Part shown: positions 1-8,154 of the stretch, in pieces
Position numbering within the stretch: position 1 is the first letter of the stretch
How the letters are laid out: the number at the start of each line of letters is the position of its first letter
From: JAXIPB01 sp045403155
GTDB taxonomy: Bacteria; Actinomycetota; Actinomycetes; Mycobacteriales; Micromonosporaceae
Reading direction: 5' to 3'
Assembly (NCBI GenBank): GCA_045403155.1
Contig: JAXIPB010000036.1
Location: 20,347 to 84,346 of the forward strand
DNA: 64,000 bases
Translations under genes and position numbers: made by a program
Notes under the pieces: generated by a model
Database searches by the model: none
What the model was told of the DNA's origin: nothing
Seen by the model: the letters and a program-made list of their open reading frames with translations, nothing else

Positions 1-712
1 CGCGGGTCGAGAGCTGCTGGCGGTGGGTGTAGAGCAGGTACGCGGCGCGGTGCAGCGCGACGGCGGTCTTGCCGGTGCCGGGGCCGCCCTGTACCACGAG
101 GACGCCGCCGAGATCGGACCGGATGATGCGGTCCTGCTCCGCCTGGATGGTCTCGACGATGTCCTTCATCCGGCCGGTGCGGCTCGCGGTGAGCGCCGAA
201 AGCAGCGCGGCCTCGCTGGTCAGCTCGGTGTGATGGGGGTCGTGCGCCTCGGTGAGGTCGAGCACCTCGTCATCGAGGCCGGTGACGGTGCGTTGATTGG
301 TCCGGATGTGCCGGCGTCGCTTGACTCCCTCGGGCGAGGCGGCGGTGGCGAGGTAGAACGCGCGCGCGGCTGGTGCCCGCCAGTCCATGAGGAGCGGGTC
401 GAAGTCGTCGTCGTCGAAGATGCCGATCCGGCCGATGTATCGCACGTCGCCCGCATCGAAGTCCAGCCGTCCGAAGCAGAGGGCGTTCTCGACCCCGTTC
501 AGCTCGGCCATCTGGTGGGTGTACATCGACGCGACACTGTCCCGCTCGGAGCGGGCCTGCGGAGTTCCACCCGTCGCCTGCAGCGACCCCGCAAGGCGGT
601 CAGCCGCCTGCTCACGCATCGTGTCGAGGCGACCGTAGAGCATCGACACGTACTCCTGCTCCCGCTCGATCTCCCGCTCGATCTCCAGCCCACCGTCCCC
701 CATCCGACCCAT
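1..712 (-). CDS. HelD-like UvrD/Rep-family helicase, N-terminal part (cut by window edge)
   Basis: The frame is open from an ATG at 712 to the window edge, giving about 237 residues. The N-terminus is charged and coiled-coil-like (repeated EIERE, then REQAADRL). It continues into a segment of the HelD/helicase IV type that includes GRIGIFDDDD and PLLMDWRAPAARAFY. The last visible part is a Walker A motif, QGGPGTGKTAVALHRAAYLLY. HelD/HelR proteins are superfamily 1 ATPases that release stalled RNA polymerase and in some actinobacteria give rifamycin tolerance; which subtype this is cannot be told without the C-terminal half. The gene starts just downstream of repeat copy A, so it may have its own promoter there. 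Confidence 0.85.
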   Translation of the reverse strand, partial: MGRMGDGGLEIEREIEREQEYVSMLYGRLDTMREQAADRLAGSLQATGGTPQARSERDSVASMYTHQMAELNGVENALCFGRLDFDAGDVRYIGRIGIFDDDDFDPLLMDWRAPAARAFYLATAASPEGVKRRRHIRTNQRTVTGLDDEVLDLTEAHDPHHTELTSEAALLSALTASRTGRMKDIVETIQAEQDRIIRSDLGGVLVVQGGPGTGKTAVALHRAAYLLYTHRQQLSTR

Positions 713-722
713 CCTACCAACT

Positions 723-796
723 GCGCCGATCATGATTTGGAGGTCATGATCAGCGCCTTTCGGCAACGCTCAGCTCATGATCGTGGAGATCTTGAG
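723..796. repeat. Dispersed palindromic repeat, copy A
   Basis: This is one of three copies of a 72-74 bp element (others at 3476 and 13932), all in the same orientation. It begins with arms GCGCCGATCATGA and TCATGATCAGCGC around an 8-nt loop TTTGGAGG, with one mismatch in this copy. About 20 bp later comes a third half-arm, CTCATGATCG, followed by GATCTTG. The downstream half-arm contains the TGA stop (775-777) of the AlkZ-like gene. Confidence 0.85.
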
Positions 797-1839
797 AAGC
801 GGGCGACGTCGTCGATCTCGGCGCGGAGCGCGGCCTCGTCGGTCGGCTCAAAGAGGTCCACCGACGCGACGCCGTCGCGGTCCGGTCGCCAGCGTCCCAC
901 GAGCCGACCGTCCGCCATCACCGCTGGGTGGAGGATCCCGCCGCCCGGAAAGATCTTGCGTGTGTGCGCGTCGTCGAGGATCAGCGACCGGTCACGCCAG
1001 CCGAGCAGATACTCATCGAACGCTGGCAACAACGCGAGCGCGCCCCGCTCGGGTGTTGCGGCGCCCCGGCGCGGACGCCACAGTGGACGGCCGCCGTGGT
1101 CAACCTCGGTCAGATCGTTGGCGATCGCGGCCCACGCCGCCCTGGCGTCGCGCAGTGGTAGCCCGGCCCACGCCGCGAGATCCTCCGGCCCGGCGGGCGC
1201 GTGGGCGCGTAGGTAGCGGCGGGCCAGCTCCGCGAGCGCCCAGTCACCGTCGCCATCGAGCCGGAGCTCGCGGCCGAGCCAGTCCGGGGCGTACACATAG
1301 GTCGGCTTGTTCGAGCGATCGGGTCCGAGCACCAGCCGGCCGTGAATGGCCGCCAGGAATGCCAAGTAGACGATCCCCTGCCCCTTCGCCGGGCATTTCA
1401 ACGCGGTGAGGCGCTCGCCGAGCTGCGCCTTGGTCAGCGGGCCCTGGCCAGCCAGCGCTTGCTCGATGATGCGGAGAAGCTGCGCCGCCGTCCCGGTGAT
1501 TCCCTCCTGCTTGAGGCGCCGCATCACATTGGAGGTCGACGGTGGGAGCAGCAGCGAGGTGAGCCAGCCCAGGTCTTCCGCGGCGATGAGATGCAGCGTG
1601 CCGCGAGGGCCCCAGGCCCGTACGACGGACCGGTCCTCTCGGGAGGCGGCCACGTCCGCCGAGGTCAACCCGCGTGAGCGTGCCCGCAGCGCGAGCGGCG
1701 CGGCGCCGATGTCCTGTGCCTGCACGGCGAGCAGCCGCGCCACGAGGTCGACCGGCCGTGGTCGCGAACGGCCAGGGCGGTGCAGTAATTGTGCGGCGAC
1801 CCGGGCGCGGCGGACGTCGTTGTCGGCCAGCGCCTTCAC
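775..1839 (-). CDS. AlkZ-like winged-helix DNA-binding / DNA glycosylase family protein
   Basis: The 354-residue product belongs to the HTH_42/AlkZ family. Recognisable stretches are LLAVQAQDIGAAPLALRARS near the N-terminus, WGPRGTLHLIAAEDLGWL, and a C-terminal LLGWRDRSLILDD plus GGGILHPAVMADGRLVGRW. Characterised relatives (AlkZ, YcaQ) unhook interstrand crosslinks or excise bulky alkylated bases; most actinobacterial paralogues are uncharacterised. An ATG at 1872 is possible, but the GTG at 1839 forms a GTGA overlap with the stop of the upstream recombinase, so coupled translation is likely. The stop codon lies inside repeat copy A, so the last few residues (SRSPRS) are encoded by the repeat. 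Confidence 0.8.
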   Translation of the reverse strand: MKALADNDVRRARVAAQLLHRPGRSRPRPVDLVARLLAVQAQDIGAAPLALRARSRGLTSADVAASREDRSVVRAWGPRGTLHLIAAEDLGWLTSLLLPPSTSNVMRRLKQEGITGTAAQLLRIIEQALAGQGPLTKAQLGERLTALKCPAKGQGIVYLAFLAAIHGRLVLGPDRSNKPTYVYAPDWLGRELRLDGDGDWALAELARRYLRAHAPAGPEDLAAWAGLPLRDARAAWAAIANDLTEVDHGGRPLWRPRRGAATPERGALALLPAFDEYLLGWRDRSLILDDAHTRKIFPGGGILHPAVMADGRLVGRWRPDRDGVASVDLFEPTDEAALRAEIDDVARFSRSPRS

Positions 1840-2834
1840 GACGTCGCACGACGGCGGGCTCGGGCCGCCCATATCGCGTACGACGGGTCGCGGTCGAGGT
1901 TGTGCCGATCCCGGTCGTACCGGCGGGTGGTGCGCGGGTCGGCGTGGCCCATCGCGTCCTGAACGTCCTCGAGCGGCACGCCCTCATCGCGAGCCGTGGT
2001 GGCGAAGGCATGCCGCAAGGAGTGTGGCGAAAGCTTGGCCCAAGCGGGGATGCCGGCCCGTTCGGCCAGGCGCCGGACGAGACGGAAGACGGAATGCCGA
2101 TCGAGCCGGGCCCCGGAGGCCGTGACGAATAACGGGCCGCTGAGTTGGTCGACCAGCACGCCGGCGGTCGCGGCGCGCTCCAGGAGGTAGGTCTCGAGCG
2201 CGGCGGTGCTGGCCGGCGTGAGCGCGCGTCTCCTTTGGACTCCGCCCTTACCGGTGAACCGAACGCTGCGATGGCCACGCTCGTAACCGAGATCAGCGAT
2301 GTCCAGGCCGACGACCTCTCCCACCCGCAGGCCGAGATCGGCCAGGATCGCGATGATGGCCTGATTGCGGACGCGCATCGCTCCCCCGTCGGCCTCGGCC
2401 GCGGCGAGCATTGCGTCGACCTCGACCGCGCTGAGCCCCACCGTGCCGGAGTGGTCGCGGGAGACGCTTGGCCGGTCAGCCGCGCCGACGGGATTCGCCG
2501 GGATCGCGCCCAATTTGACCAGGAACCCGTACCAGCTTGAGAGTCCGGAGAGTCGGCGCGCCACTGTAGCAGGGGTCAGCAACTTGCCCGTACGTCGATC
2601 CGATGTGGACTCAACAGCGCGAGCGTAGGCGTTGATGTGGACGAAGGTCGCCGTCAGCGGGTCCAGGTCGCGGGCGCGGCACCAGGTGAGCCAATCGCCG
2701 ACATCACGGCGGTACGCCGTGCGAGTGTGCTCCGAGAGTCGCCGGTTGCGCAGCCAGCCATCGGTGAACGCATCGAGGTCGCCCAGGCGCTCCACGAGAG
2801 CGCCCGGGTCAACGGGAATCAGCTCACCCTGCAC
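1836..2834 (-). CDS. Tyrosine recombinase (XerC/XerD-like integrase)
   Basis: The 332-residue protein has an N-terminal SAM-like core-binding domain (residues about 15-110, containing LSEHTRTAYRRDVGDWLTWC) and a catalytic domain with all expected residues: Arg in LGLRVGEVVGLD, Lys in FTGKGGVQRRR, His-x-x-Arg in SPHSLRHAFAT, His in MGHADPRTT and the nucleophile Tyr in TRRYDRD. The frame extends upstream to 3041, but the methyltransferase occupies that DNA, so the GTG at 2834, just inside the methyltransferase 3' end, is chosen. Housekeeping Xer proteins are about this size. The neighbours (methyltransferase, AlkZ-like) do not suggest a phage, so this may be a stand-alone recombinase or the relic of a mobile element. 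Confidence 0.88.
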   Translation of the reverse strand: MQGELIPVDPGALVERLGDLDAFTDGWLRNRRLSEHTRTAYRRDVGDWLTWCRARDLDPLTATFVHINAYARAVESTSDRRTGKLLTPATVARRLSGLSSWYGFLVKLGAIPANPVGAADRPSVSRDHSGTVGLSAVEVDAMLAAAEADGGAMRVRNQAIIAILADLGLRVGEVVGLDIADLGYERGHRSVRFTGKGGVQRRRALTPASTAALETYLLERAATAGVLVDQLSGPLFVTASGARLDRHSVFRLVRRLAERAGIPAWAKLSPHSLRHAFATTARDEGVPLEDVQDAMGHADPRTTRRYDRDRHNLDRDPSYAIWAARARRRATS

Positions 2835-3454
2835 CAGAAGAGTGTATGGCCGCCGGTACCCTCGGGCACGAACTCCTGCGCGTCGACGGCGAGTCCGGCC
2901 TCGGTGAGCCAGCGGCGGTAGGTGTCGGCGTCGGCGTGGCTCCACCACATAGGAGCATCGCCACCGAGCCAGTTCTCCTCGGTGCCGGTCCACGCGTGGT
3001 GTCCGACGGTGGCGACGAATTGGCCACCGGGCCGCAGCCACGACGCGACTTTCGCCAGCAGCGGCGGCTGTTCCTCTAATGGCAGGTGGATCAGCATGTA
3101 AAGGGAGATCACGGCGTCGAAGCTGTCCGGCGGAAACGTTACCTCACTCGCGTCGGAGCGGATGAACATCGCCTCCGGCACGAAGTCGCGGGCTCGCCCG
3201 ATCTGCACCTCGCTGAAGTCGACGCCGGTCACGCGCATGCCAGCCGCGGCGAGGTCTCGGGACGCCGGGATGCCACATCCACAGCCGAGATTCAGCACGT
3301 CTCCGCCGGGCGCCAGTTGCGCGACAAGGCGACGAATCCACTCACGCCGGTCGTCCGCGTCGCTGTCCGCGTCCTGTCGGTAACGGTAGGAGACGGCGTC
3401 GTACCCGCGCCGTACCAAGTCCTTCGGCCCCCAGCTCCCGGTCACGCTCGTCAC
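2819..3454 (-). CDS. Class I SAM-dependent methyltransferase
   Basis: The 211-residue protein has a Rossmann-type methyltransferase fold. Motif I is DVLNLGCGCGIPASRDLA, followed by GMRVTGVDFSEVQIGRA (acidic end of strand 2), FDAVISLYMLIHLP (motif IV region) and WLRPGGQFVATVGH. Substrate is unknown; the short C-terminal part (HHAWTGTEENWLGGDAPMWWSHADADTYRRW) is typical of small-molecule methyltransferases. The gene begins 22 bp from repeat copy B and its 3' end overlaps the recombinase start by 16 bp, so the three genes down to the AlkZ-like one probably form a single transcription unit. Confidence 0.85.
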   Translation of the reverse strand: MTSVTGSWGPKDLVRRGYDAVSYRYRQDADSDADDRREWIRRLVAQLAPGGDVLNLGCGCGIPASRDLAAAGMRVTGVDFSEVQIGRARDFVPEAMFIRSDASEVTFPPDSFDAVISLYMLIHLPLEEQPPLLAKVASWLRPGGQFVATVGHHAWTGTEENWLGGDAPMWWSHADADTYRRWLTEAGLAVDAQEFVPEGTGGHTLFWCRVS

Positions 3455-3475
3455 GGTAGCCCTCCCCGTTATCTG

Positions 3476-3549
3476 GCGCCGATCATGATTTGGAGGTCAT
3501 GATCGGCGGCTCCAGGCGACACTCAAATCATGATCGACAGGATCTTGAG
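3476..3549. repeat. Dispersed palindromic repeat, copy B
   Basis: This is the second copy of the 72-74 bp element, lying between two divergently oriented genes. Its arms CGCCGATCATGA and TCATGATCGGCG pair perfectly around the TTTGGAGG loop. The right part reads AATCATGATCG, then GATCTTGAG. It occupies nearly all the divergent promoter space between the methyltransferase and the alpha/beta hydrolase, so it may carry or interrupt their promoters. Confidence 0.85.
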
Positions 3550-3561
3550 GACGAACCTAGG

Positions 3562-4332
3562 ATGGGCGGCATGGAGCAGATGGTGCCGGTCGACGGCGGC
3601 GAGGTTTGGGCAGACGACACGGGTGGCAGCGGGCCTGCGCTGGTGCTGTTGCATCCGGGGATTGGCGACTCCCGAGTGTGGGACCTCGTCGTACCGCAGC
3701 TTCGAGACGAGTACAGGTTGATCCGGTACGACACGCGGGGCTTCGGCCGATCGCCGCAGCCGACCGCGCCGTTCACCCTCCTCGGCGACCTGGTCGCCGT
3801 CATGGACCACTTCGATGTGCCCAAAGCCGGGCTGGTCGGGTGCAGCATGGGCGGCGATGCCGCGGTCAGCCTCGCGCTCGCCCATCCCCGCCGCGTGTCT
3901 GTGCTGGTGCTGGCGTGTCCCGGGCTGCACGACTACCCGTGGCCCGAGGAGCCTGAGCTGGACGCCGAGTATGAGGCGTTCGGTGCCGCCGGCGATCTTG
4001 AGGGCCTGGTGTCTCTGGGGCTTCGCGAATGGGCCGCGAGCGGTGCCGATGAGACCGCGCGGGCGCAAATGCGATCCGCTGTCCAAGCCTGGCTGTACGA
4101 GGAGAAGTACCGGCAGGAGGATCCGCCGGCATTCGACCGCCTAGGTGAGATTGCCATTCCGTCCGTGGTGCTCATCGGCGACCTCGACCGGGCACCGCTC
4201 ATCGCGTGCAACGACGAGATGGCGGCCCGCATCCCGGGCTGCCGACTCGTACGCCTGCCCGGCGTTGACCACTACCTGCCGCTGCGGGCGCCCGATGTTG
4301 TAGCCGCGACCGTGAGGGAGCTTTGCCGTTAG
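3562..4332 (+). CDS. Alpha/beta-fold hydrolase
   Basis: The 256-residue protein shows the usual fold landmarks: the oxyanion HPGIGDSRVWD after strand 3, the nucleophile elbow GCSMGGD (Ser), an acid in LIGDLDRAP and a C-terminal His in GVDHYLPL. The start at 3562 follows GAGG at about 11 bp; ATG 3571 is an alternative. Upstream in-frame ATGs fall inside repeat copy B and are less likely. The substrate cannot be predicted; 3-oxoadipate enol-lactonase, haloperoxidase-like and esterase families all look like this. Confidence 0.85.
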   Translation: MGGMEQMVPVDGGEVWADDTGGSGPALVLLHPGIGDSRVWDLVVPQLRDEYRLIRYDTRGFGRSPQPTAPFTLLGDLVAVMDHFDVPKAGLVGCSMGGDAAVSLALAHPRRVSVLVLACPGLHDYPWPEEPELDAEYEAFGAAGDLEGLVSLGLREWAASGADETARAQMRSAVQAWLYEEKYRQEDPPAFDRLGEIAIPSVVLIGDLDRAPLIACNDEMAARIPGCRLVRLPGVDHYLPLRAPDVVAATVRELCR

Positions 4333-4334
4333 TG

Positions 4335-4832
4335 TTAGTCGATCTCGTCCATGGCCGCGCGAATCCGGGCCGCCAGGTCCGCTTGTTGCGCTGGCGATCG
4401 GTCGAGGATCCCGTTCTCCGCCATGACCGCTTGAAACTGCTGCTCCTCGTAGGGCACGCCTGACGGCAATGGCGCTATGTGCCAGTGGATGTGCGAGTTC
4501 CCCTGTTGGCTGCCGAGCGAAAGCAGGTACGTGCGTTCCGGTGCCACGACCGCCTCAACAGCGAGCGCGACCCGTCGTACGACCGCCATGAGCCGCACGA
4601 ATTCGGGCTCGGTGAGGTCGCGGACGAGGTGCTCGATGTGCGCCTTCGGTGCCACGAGAACGTACCCGACCAACGTCGGATAGCGGTTCAGGTACGCGAT
4701 GTGTGCGTCGTCCTCGTACACATCCTCATGTGGATAGTCGGGATCGCCGGCGAGGAACGCACAGATATAGCAGACTCCGGTCAGCCGACGCCGCTCGTAC
4801 GCAGCGAAGTCCATCGGGATACGTTCGGGCAT
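4335..4832 (-). CDS. HIT family protein
   Basis: The 165-residue protein has the histidine-triad signature SHIHWHIAPL near residue 120 and the preceding GYVLVAPKAHIEHLVRDL typical of the family, plus an N-terminal CYICAF motif that may bind zinc. HIT hydrolases cleave nucleotide phosphoramidates or dinucleoside polyphosphates (Hint or Ap4A-type). It converges with the alpha/beta hydrolase, whose stop is only 2 bp away. The ATG at 4832 is preferred because the longer upstream frame shows no family similarity. Confidence 0.87.
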   Translation of the reverse strand: MPERIPMDFAAYERRRLTGVCYICAFLAGDPDYPHEDVYEDDAHIAYLNRYPTLVGYVLVAPKAHIEHLVRDLTEPEFVRLMAVVRRVALAVEAVVAPERTYLLSLGSQQGNSHIHWHIAPLPSGVPYEEQQFQAVMAENGILDRSPAQQADLAARIRAAMDEID

Positions 4833-5022
4833 CCACACACCATAGGTGCGCAGGTCCGGGCATCGCCCCGGTCCGCCGGGAGCGATCGTTCTGGAGCGAC
4901 GCAGAGGCCACGCTGGTGCGATTCGAGCGAGGCGGTTGACGGTGCCCGGGTTACGTCGCAGCGCTTGTGGACTCTCAATACCACATGTACAACCCGTCGC
5001 GACACACCGACCGCAGACCCAC

Positions 5023-6201
5023 TCAAAACCGGGCGAGCGCATCAATCAACGGATCCAGCGCGGAGAGCGAGTGCGCGCTCACTATCGCGTCGCAGTAGGG
5101 CCACGCCGCGGCCATGCCGGCGACGAGCGGCTCATACCGGGGCGATGCAGTACGCGGATTCGCCCACACGATCCGATAGGCGAGTCGGGACAGCCGCGCC
5201 ATCTGCGTACGCAGAAGCTCGGCGTCCCCGGTCTCCCAGCCGTCGGAGATGATGAGCACGACCGCGCCCCGAGCGAGCGCCCGCGATCCGTACCGGTCCA
5301 GAAATGTCTTCAACGCCTCGCCGATTCGCGTCCCGCCGGACCAGTCCGGCGCCGCCCGGCCGGCCCGCTCCAGCGCCGCCTCCGGCCGAACCTTTGCCAG
5401 CACCCGGGTGAGACGGGTCAACCGGGTGGCGAACGTGAAGACCTCCGCCTTCGGGCCACCCGCCGAAGCCGCGCAGTACACGAGCTGCAGCAGCGCACGG
5501 GCGTACGGCTCCATAGACCCGGAGATGTCGCACAGGACGACGAGCCGCCGATGCCGCCACCGGAGGCGATGGCGCGCCAGCCGTACGGGATAGCCTCCGC
5601 TGCGCTGGGCGAGCCGCAGCGTCTTGCGCAGGTCGATCCGCCGACCCCGCGAGCCGGGCTCGTACCGCCGCGAGCGGCGCAGCGGCGTGACCAATTGGAG
5701 CTGTCGCATCACGACCGCAAGCCGGGCGAGTTCGTCGACGGAGAGCGATGCGAAGTCGCGGGTGCCGAGCCGTTCGGCCGCGGCGGCCAGGGCGGGGTAC
5801 GTGGACTCCTGCTCGGCCTCATCAGGCTGCGGGGGCGAGGCGCCATCGGCCGGCGCCCCGGCAACCGAGTGCGCCTGGATCGACCGCGACCCTGATGTCC
5901 CGGCCGGCGGTGCCGGCTCCGTGCCACCCCGGAACGGTGGCGAGTTCGGATCACCCCGCGACTCGGCCGGGTCGGCCATCCCTCCGAAGACCAGGGCGAA
6001 GACGCGATCGAAGGCCGGGATCTCGGACGGGTCGGCGATGAGTGTCGCGAGGCCGCACCAGTACAGATCCCGGACCGTGGCCGGGTCCGCCAGCGTCACC
6101 GCGGCGGCGAACCGGGCCGACCGGTCCGGCCCCACGGGCAAGCCTTCCTGTCTCAGTCGGGCGGCGAAGCGAGACGCGAGTACGGCGAGGTCGGCCATCA
6201 T
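5023..6201 (-). CDS. VWA domain protein, CoxE-like
   Basis: The 392-residue protein has an N-terminal helical region (about 1-85), a low-complexity linker rich in Pro, Ser and Gly (about 95-145), and a von Willebrand A domain from about residue 200 with MIDAS motif CDISGSMEPYARALL and a matching GGTRIGEALKTFLDRYG. CoxE proteins work with a MoxR-type AAA ATPase (CoxD) to mature the Cu-S-Mo centre of CO dehydrogenase or related molybdenum hydroxylases. It starts 4 bp after the stop of the MoxR gene. No molybdenum hydroxylase subunits lie in the window, so the client enzyme is unknown. A second ATG lies directly after the first, at 6198. Confidence 0.85.
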   Translation of the reverse strand: MMADLAVLASRFAARLRQEGLPVGPDRSARFAAAVTLADPATVRDLYWCGLATLIADPSEIPAFDRVFALVFGGMADPAESRGDPNSPPFRGGTEPAPPAGTSGSRSIQAHSVAGAPADGASPPQPDEAEQESTYPALAAAAERLGTRDFASLSVDELARLAVVMRQLQLVTPLRRSRRYEPGSRGRRIDLRKTLRLAQRSGGYPVRLARHRLRWRHRRLVVLCDISGSMEPYARALLQLVYCAASAGGPKAEVFTFATRLTRLTRVLAKVRPEAALERAGRAAPDWSGGTRIGEALKTFLDRYGSRALARGAVVLIISDGWETGDAELLRTQMARLSRLAYRIVWANPRTASPRYEPLVAGMAAAWPYCDAIVSAHSLSALDPLIDALARF

Positions 6202-6205
6202 CGGG

Positions 6206-7087
6206 TCATCGCTCGCCGAGCACCGCGGCCAGGCCGGCCGAACGTGCGGCGGCCATGTCCTCGTCGTACTTGAGAACGGCGCCGAGCGTACTCTCGGCCG
6301 ACATCATGTCCCATGTGGAGACTCCGAGCGCAGCCAGCGCCGAGGCCCAGCTGATCGCCTCGGCGACGCCGGGCGCCTTGTACAGGTCGAGGTCGCGCAG
6401 GCGTTGGATCGACGAAGCGATCTGGTCCGCCAGCGGCTCGGAGGCGCCCGGTACCCGACGACGGATGATCTCGGCAACCCGGTCAATGGACGGGTAACGG
6501 ATCCAGTGGTAGAGGCAGCGTCGCTTGAGGGCGTCGTGCAGGTCTCGGGTCCGGTTCGAGGTGAGTACGGCGATCGGCCGCACATTTGCCTGTCGCGTGC
6601 CCAGCTCGGGGATCGTCACCGACCCCTCCGCGAGCAACTCGAAGAGGAACGCCTCGAACTCGTCGTCGGCCCGGTCAACCTCGTCGATGAGCAGTACGGC
6701 GGGACGCGGCCCCGGGTGGTCGATGGCGGCCAGCAGCGGGCGCGGCAACAGATAGTCGGGACCGAACAGGTCGGACTCGGCCAATGTGGCGCCCCGCGAC
6801 TCGGCCAGCCGGATCGCCAACAGTTGGCGCGGATAATTCCATTCGTACAGCGCCTCGGCCGCGGTCAGGCCCTCGTAGCACTGCAGGCGCAGCAAAGATG
6901 TGTCCAGTGTGGAGGCCAGTGCCTTGGCGGCTTCCGTCTTACCGACACCCGGTTCGCCCTCGAGCAGCAGCGGCTGGCCCATCCGTACGGCGAGAAAGAG
7001 TGCGGTGGCGAGGCCGTCATCGGCAAGATAGCCGAATTCGGCCAGCCCGCCGCGCAGCGCGGAGACGTCGTCCGGGATCCCGGTCAT
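6206..7087 (-). CDS. MoxR-family AAA ATPase, CoxD-like
   Basis: The 293-residue product has Walker A GEPGVGKTEAAKAL, Walker B AVLLIDEVDRADDEFEAFL, sensor 1 in PIAVLTSNRTRDL and the sensor 2 region LKRRCLYHWIRYPS. This is the MoxR pattern; with an XdhC/CoxF-like gene before it and a VWA gene after it, the closest functional model is CoxD, the chaperone ATPase that inserts sulfur and copper into CO dehydrogenase-type active sites. Its ATG overlaps the stop of the XdhC gene by 4 bp. Confidence 0.88.
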   Translation of the reverse strand: MTGIPDDVSALRGGLAEFGYLADDGLATALFLAVRMGQPLLLEGEPGVGKTEAAKALASTLDTSLLRLQCYEGLTAAEALYEWNYPRQLLAIRLAESRGATLAESDLFGPDYLLPRPLLAAIDHPGPRPAVLLIDEVDRADDEFEAFLFELLAEGSVTIPELGTRQANVRPIAVLTSNRTRDLHDALKRRCLYHWIRYPSIDRVAEIIRRRVPGASEPLADQIASSIQRLRDLDLYKAPGVAEAISWASALAALGVSTWDMMSAESTLGAVLKYDEDMAAARSAGLAAVLGER

Positions 7088-8010
7088 ACCCGGTAGCGAT
7101 CTGGGTCGTCGGCGAACGCCTGCCGGCAGCCGGTGCCGCAGAAGTAGTACGTCGTGCCGTCATGCTCCACATGCAGGCTGGCCGGCACGGCGGCGACGCT
7201 CATCCCGCACACCGGATCGATCGCGATGACCGCCGGCTCCACTACCGGTAGCAGTGGCCTGGCCGGTCGAGGGTTCGCGCTCGCCCGTACCGAAATCAGC
7301 TCGGCGACGATCGAGACCGCGACCTCCAACGGGGTACGAGCGCCGAGGTCCAGTCCGGCCGGCGTGCGCACCCGATTCCGTAGATCCTCGGCAACGTCCA
7401 GTTCGGACACCACCGCGGATCCGCGTCGCGGGCTGGCGACCAGCCCCACGTAGGGAATCTCGGCCAGCAGCGCTGCCAGGAGCACCTTCTCCTCGTCGCG
7501 ACCGTGCGAGGCGACGATGACGGCGGCGGTGTCGTCGGCGATCGGCGCCGACGGATCGGTGGATGCGGTCACGGCGTACCCGGAAGCCTCGGCCACCGTG
7601 GCCAGGGCTCGGCCGATCGGCGCATCGCCGAAGACGTGCACGAGCGTCGCGGGCCGGACCGCCTCGAGGAAGACGTCCAGCGTCCCTCCCGAAAGGCACG
7701 GATTGCCAATCACGATGATGCCCTCGGGTGTTGCCTCCGCGGGAGCAGAGCGGGAGTCCTCTTCCGCCGGCGTGATCCGCAGCAGGGCGGACTCGCCGTC
7801 ACCCAGCAGGCGAAGGCCCTCTAGCCTGACCGTCGATTCGGCGCACACGCCGCCGACGAAGCCCTCCATCGTGCCGTCCGACGTGATGATGGCGCGGTCG
7901 CCAGCCTTCGCCGAGGTCGGGCGCTCCGCCCGTACGACCGTGGCGAGGACGAACGGGGTGCGCTGCTCACGAAGCCGGTCGGCCCTGGCCAACAAATCGG
8001 TTGCGGTCAC
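7084..8010 (-). CDS. XdhC/CoxF-like maturation factor with C-terminal YHS domain
   Basis: The 308-residue protein starts at a GTG with a clear ribosome site (GGAAGG, 8 bp spacer). Residues about 1-85 match the XdhC/CoxI N-terminal domain (FVLATVVRAERPTSAKAGDRA, then EGFVGGVCAESTV). Residues about 130-250 form the Rossmann XdhC C-terminal domain (LVHVFGDAPIGRALATVAEASGY). The last 45 residues are a YHS domain, IDPVCGMSV ... YYFCGTGCRQAF, with metal-binding cysteines. XdhC proteins bind and sulfurate molybdenum cofactor. YHS domains usually bind copper or other soft metals. Fusing the two fits a role in delivering both S and Cu, as a CO dehydrogenase-type site needs. It heads the XdhC-MoxR-VWA operon. 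Confidence 0.85.
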   Translation of the reverse strand: MTATDLLARADRLREQRTPFVLATVVRAERPTSAKAGDRAIITSDGTMEGFVGGVCAESTVRLEGLRLLGDGESALLRITPAEEDSRSAPAEATPEGIIVIGNPCLSGGTLDVFLEAVRPATLVHVFGDAPIGRALATVAEASGYAVTASTDPSAPIADDTAAVIVASHGRDEEKVLLAALLAEIPYVGLVASPRRGSAVVSELDVAEDLRNRVRTPAGLDLGARTPLEVAVSIVAELISVRASANPRPARPLLPVVEPAVIAIDPVCGMSVAAVPASLHVEHDGTTYYFCGTGCRQAFADDPDRYRV

Positions 8011-8142
8011 TGTGCTTACCTTCCGCCTGGTCAGGAACTCGTCCAGAGGGCCGCGGTGATCGTGCGCCGGGTCTTGTGTCGAGTCTGGCGAAGCTTGCTC
8101 CAACAATCAACGGCCAACCGACGGACCCGGTTCGTCAGGCGA

Positions 8143-8154
8143 TAACCTCGGGGC
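8143..8154 (+). promoter_or_regulatory. Leaderless-type -10 element for the IMPase gene
   Basis: TAACCT at 8143-8148 is followed by 6 nt and then the GTG at 8155. A -10 box placed this close to the start codon is the standard arrangement for leaderless mRNAs in actinobacteria. No Shine-Dalgarno is visible, which fits. Confidence 0.45.

Noticed and set aside
723..3549. Integron-like reading of the tyrosine recombinase plus palindromic repeats at gene ends (attC sites)
   Set aside because: The recombinase lacks a visible IntI-specific insertion, repeats are only near some genes and the third copy is 10 kb away between unrelated genes; the repeat does not show attC R-box organisation.
4833..5022. 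Possible small gene upstream of the HIT gene
   Set aside because: The frame extension upstream of 4832 shows no conservation pattern and no ribosome site; I see nothing else in the gap.
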